Source of the DNA: Marinagarivorans sp. UBA5870
GTDB lineage: Bacteria > Pseudomonadota > Gammaproteobacteria > Pseudomonadales > Cellvibrionaceae
Reading direction: 5' to 3'
Assembly (NCBI GenBank): GCA_002432555.1
Contig: DJFO01000370.1
Coordinates: forward strand, 1 to 6,791
DNA: 6,791 nt
Shown piece by piece: positions 6,372-6,791 of the stretch. Both the position numbers and the translations under genes were made by a program. How positions within the stretch are numbered: the stretch's first letter is position 1; the number at the start of each line of letters is the position of its first letter. The notes under the pieces are model-generated. The model saw only the letters and a list, made by a program, of their open reading frames with translations, was not told the origin of the DNA and did no database searches.

Positions 6372-6409
6372 GCATGGAAGATTACACCCTTCGGTGTTCA
6401 GGCATCAGC

Positions 6410-6414
6410 AGAGG
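6410..6414 (+). promoter_or_regulatory. Ribosome binding site of the M16 peptidase gene
   Basis: AGAGG lies 6 nt before the ATG at 6421. It supports this start, which has no close in-frame rival. Confidence 0.65.
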
Positions 6415-6420
6415 CAGTCT

Positions 6421-6791
6421 ATGCAAGCAGCGCAGTCATCCCATCCCTCATTCCGCTTTCTCCGCAGCGAAGCCATTCCGTCCCTCAATCTTACAGTAGA
6501 AGAATTTGAACATCTGGCAACCGGCGCACGGCATATTCATTTGCACGCGGACAATCCGGAGAACGTCTTTCTGGTAGCGCTGCGCACGGTCCCGCAGGAT
6601 TCGACGGGCGTCGCCCACATTCTGGAACACACCGCCCTGTGCGGTAGCGAGCGCTATCCGGTGCGCGACCCGTTTTTCATGATGACTCGCCGCTCCCTGA
6701 ACACCTTCATGAATGCCTTTACCAGCAGCGACTGGACGGCCTATCCCTTTGCCAGCCAGAACCGCAAGGACTTCAACAACCTGCTGGAGGT
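6421..6791 (+). CDS. PreP-like M16 zinc metallopeptidase, N-terminal part (3' end outside window)
   Basis: The first 123 codons of an insulinase-superfamily protease, subfamily M16C (presequence-protease type), which degrades short unfolded peptides inside a closed chamber. The inverted zinc motif HxxEH is present as HILEH at residues 66-70: His66 and His70 bind zinc and Glu69 is the catalytic base. The flanking block TALCGSERYPVRDPF and the RSLNTFMNAFTSSDWTAYPF segment are highly typical of PreP-like enzymes and differ from the shorter M16B peptidases. No signal peptide is visible, so the protein is probably cytoplasmic. Full-length relatives have roughly 950-1000 residues, so about seven-eighths of the gene lies beyond the window. 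It is divergent from the DUF599 gene with its own ribosome site. The family call is strong; whether the rest of the gene is intact cannot be seen. Confidence 0.93.
   Translation, partial: MQAAQSSHPSFRFLRSEAIPSLNLTVEEFEHLATGARHIHLHADNPENVFLVALRTVPQDSTGVAHILEHTALCGSERYPVRDPFFMMTRRSLNTFMNAFTSSDWTAYPFASQNRKDFNNLLE

Larger units (their letters stand above)
6177..6420. other. Divergent intergenic region
   Basis: A 244-nt region between the divergent DUF599 and M16 peptidase genes, expected to hold both promoters. It contains a GC hairpin followed by GTTTTG (6288-6318), candidate promoters on both strands, and a short leader hairpin (ACACC/GGTGT, 6384-6397) just before the peptidase ribosome site. 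I see no convincing gene in it. Confidence 0.7.

Noticed and set aside
6246..6509. 87-codon + strand frame in the divergent region
   Set aside because: It overlaps the motif-supported M16 peptidase start in another frame, and its composition is not protein-like.

Overview
The window looks like chromosomal DNA of a GC-rich gammaproteobacterium, probably a marine or environmental lineage. The support is the carboxynorspermidine decarboxylase, the DUF599 membrane protein, the two lipoproteins and the PreP-like M16 peptidase. I infer this from protein families alone and cannot name a genus. There are no rRNA, tRNA, IS or phage genes. All seven genes look intact except the two cut by the window edges.

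Left part, + strand (1-1855): the 3' end of nspC (alternative polyamine pathway), then a small soluble GGDEF diguanylate cyclase, then a secreted or lipid-anchored alpha/beta hydrolase whose start overlaps the cyclase end by 20 nt. The spacing suggests one transcription unit that pairs polyamine synthesis with c-di-GMP synthesis.

Convergent junction (about 1832-1979): nearly four copies of a 37-38 bp tandem repeat fill the gap between the hydrolase and the caspase gene. The repeat carries the 3' end of both genes, one on each strand. This looks like local duplication of an originally overlapping tail-to-tail junction.

Central part, - strand (1947-5355), the most interesting segment: a transmembrane Ser/Thr protein kinase followed after 37 nt by a lipoprotein with Sel1 repeats, a long coiled coil and a C-terminal caspase-like (C14) peptidase with its His/Cys dyad intact. 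A plausible sigma70 promoter lies just upstream of the kinase. The predicted topology puts the kinase domain in the cytoplasm, and its C-terminal helical domain and the protease in the periplasm. This suggests a two-gene envelope signalling or proteolysis module. Its function is not known from the sequence.

Right part: a DUF599 four-helix membrane protein (- strand, 5457-6176) lies upstream of the kinase. A 244-nt divergent intergenic region follows, then the 5' end of a PreP-type M16 zinc metallopeptidase (+ strand, from 6421) that runs off the window.
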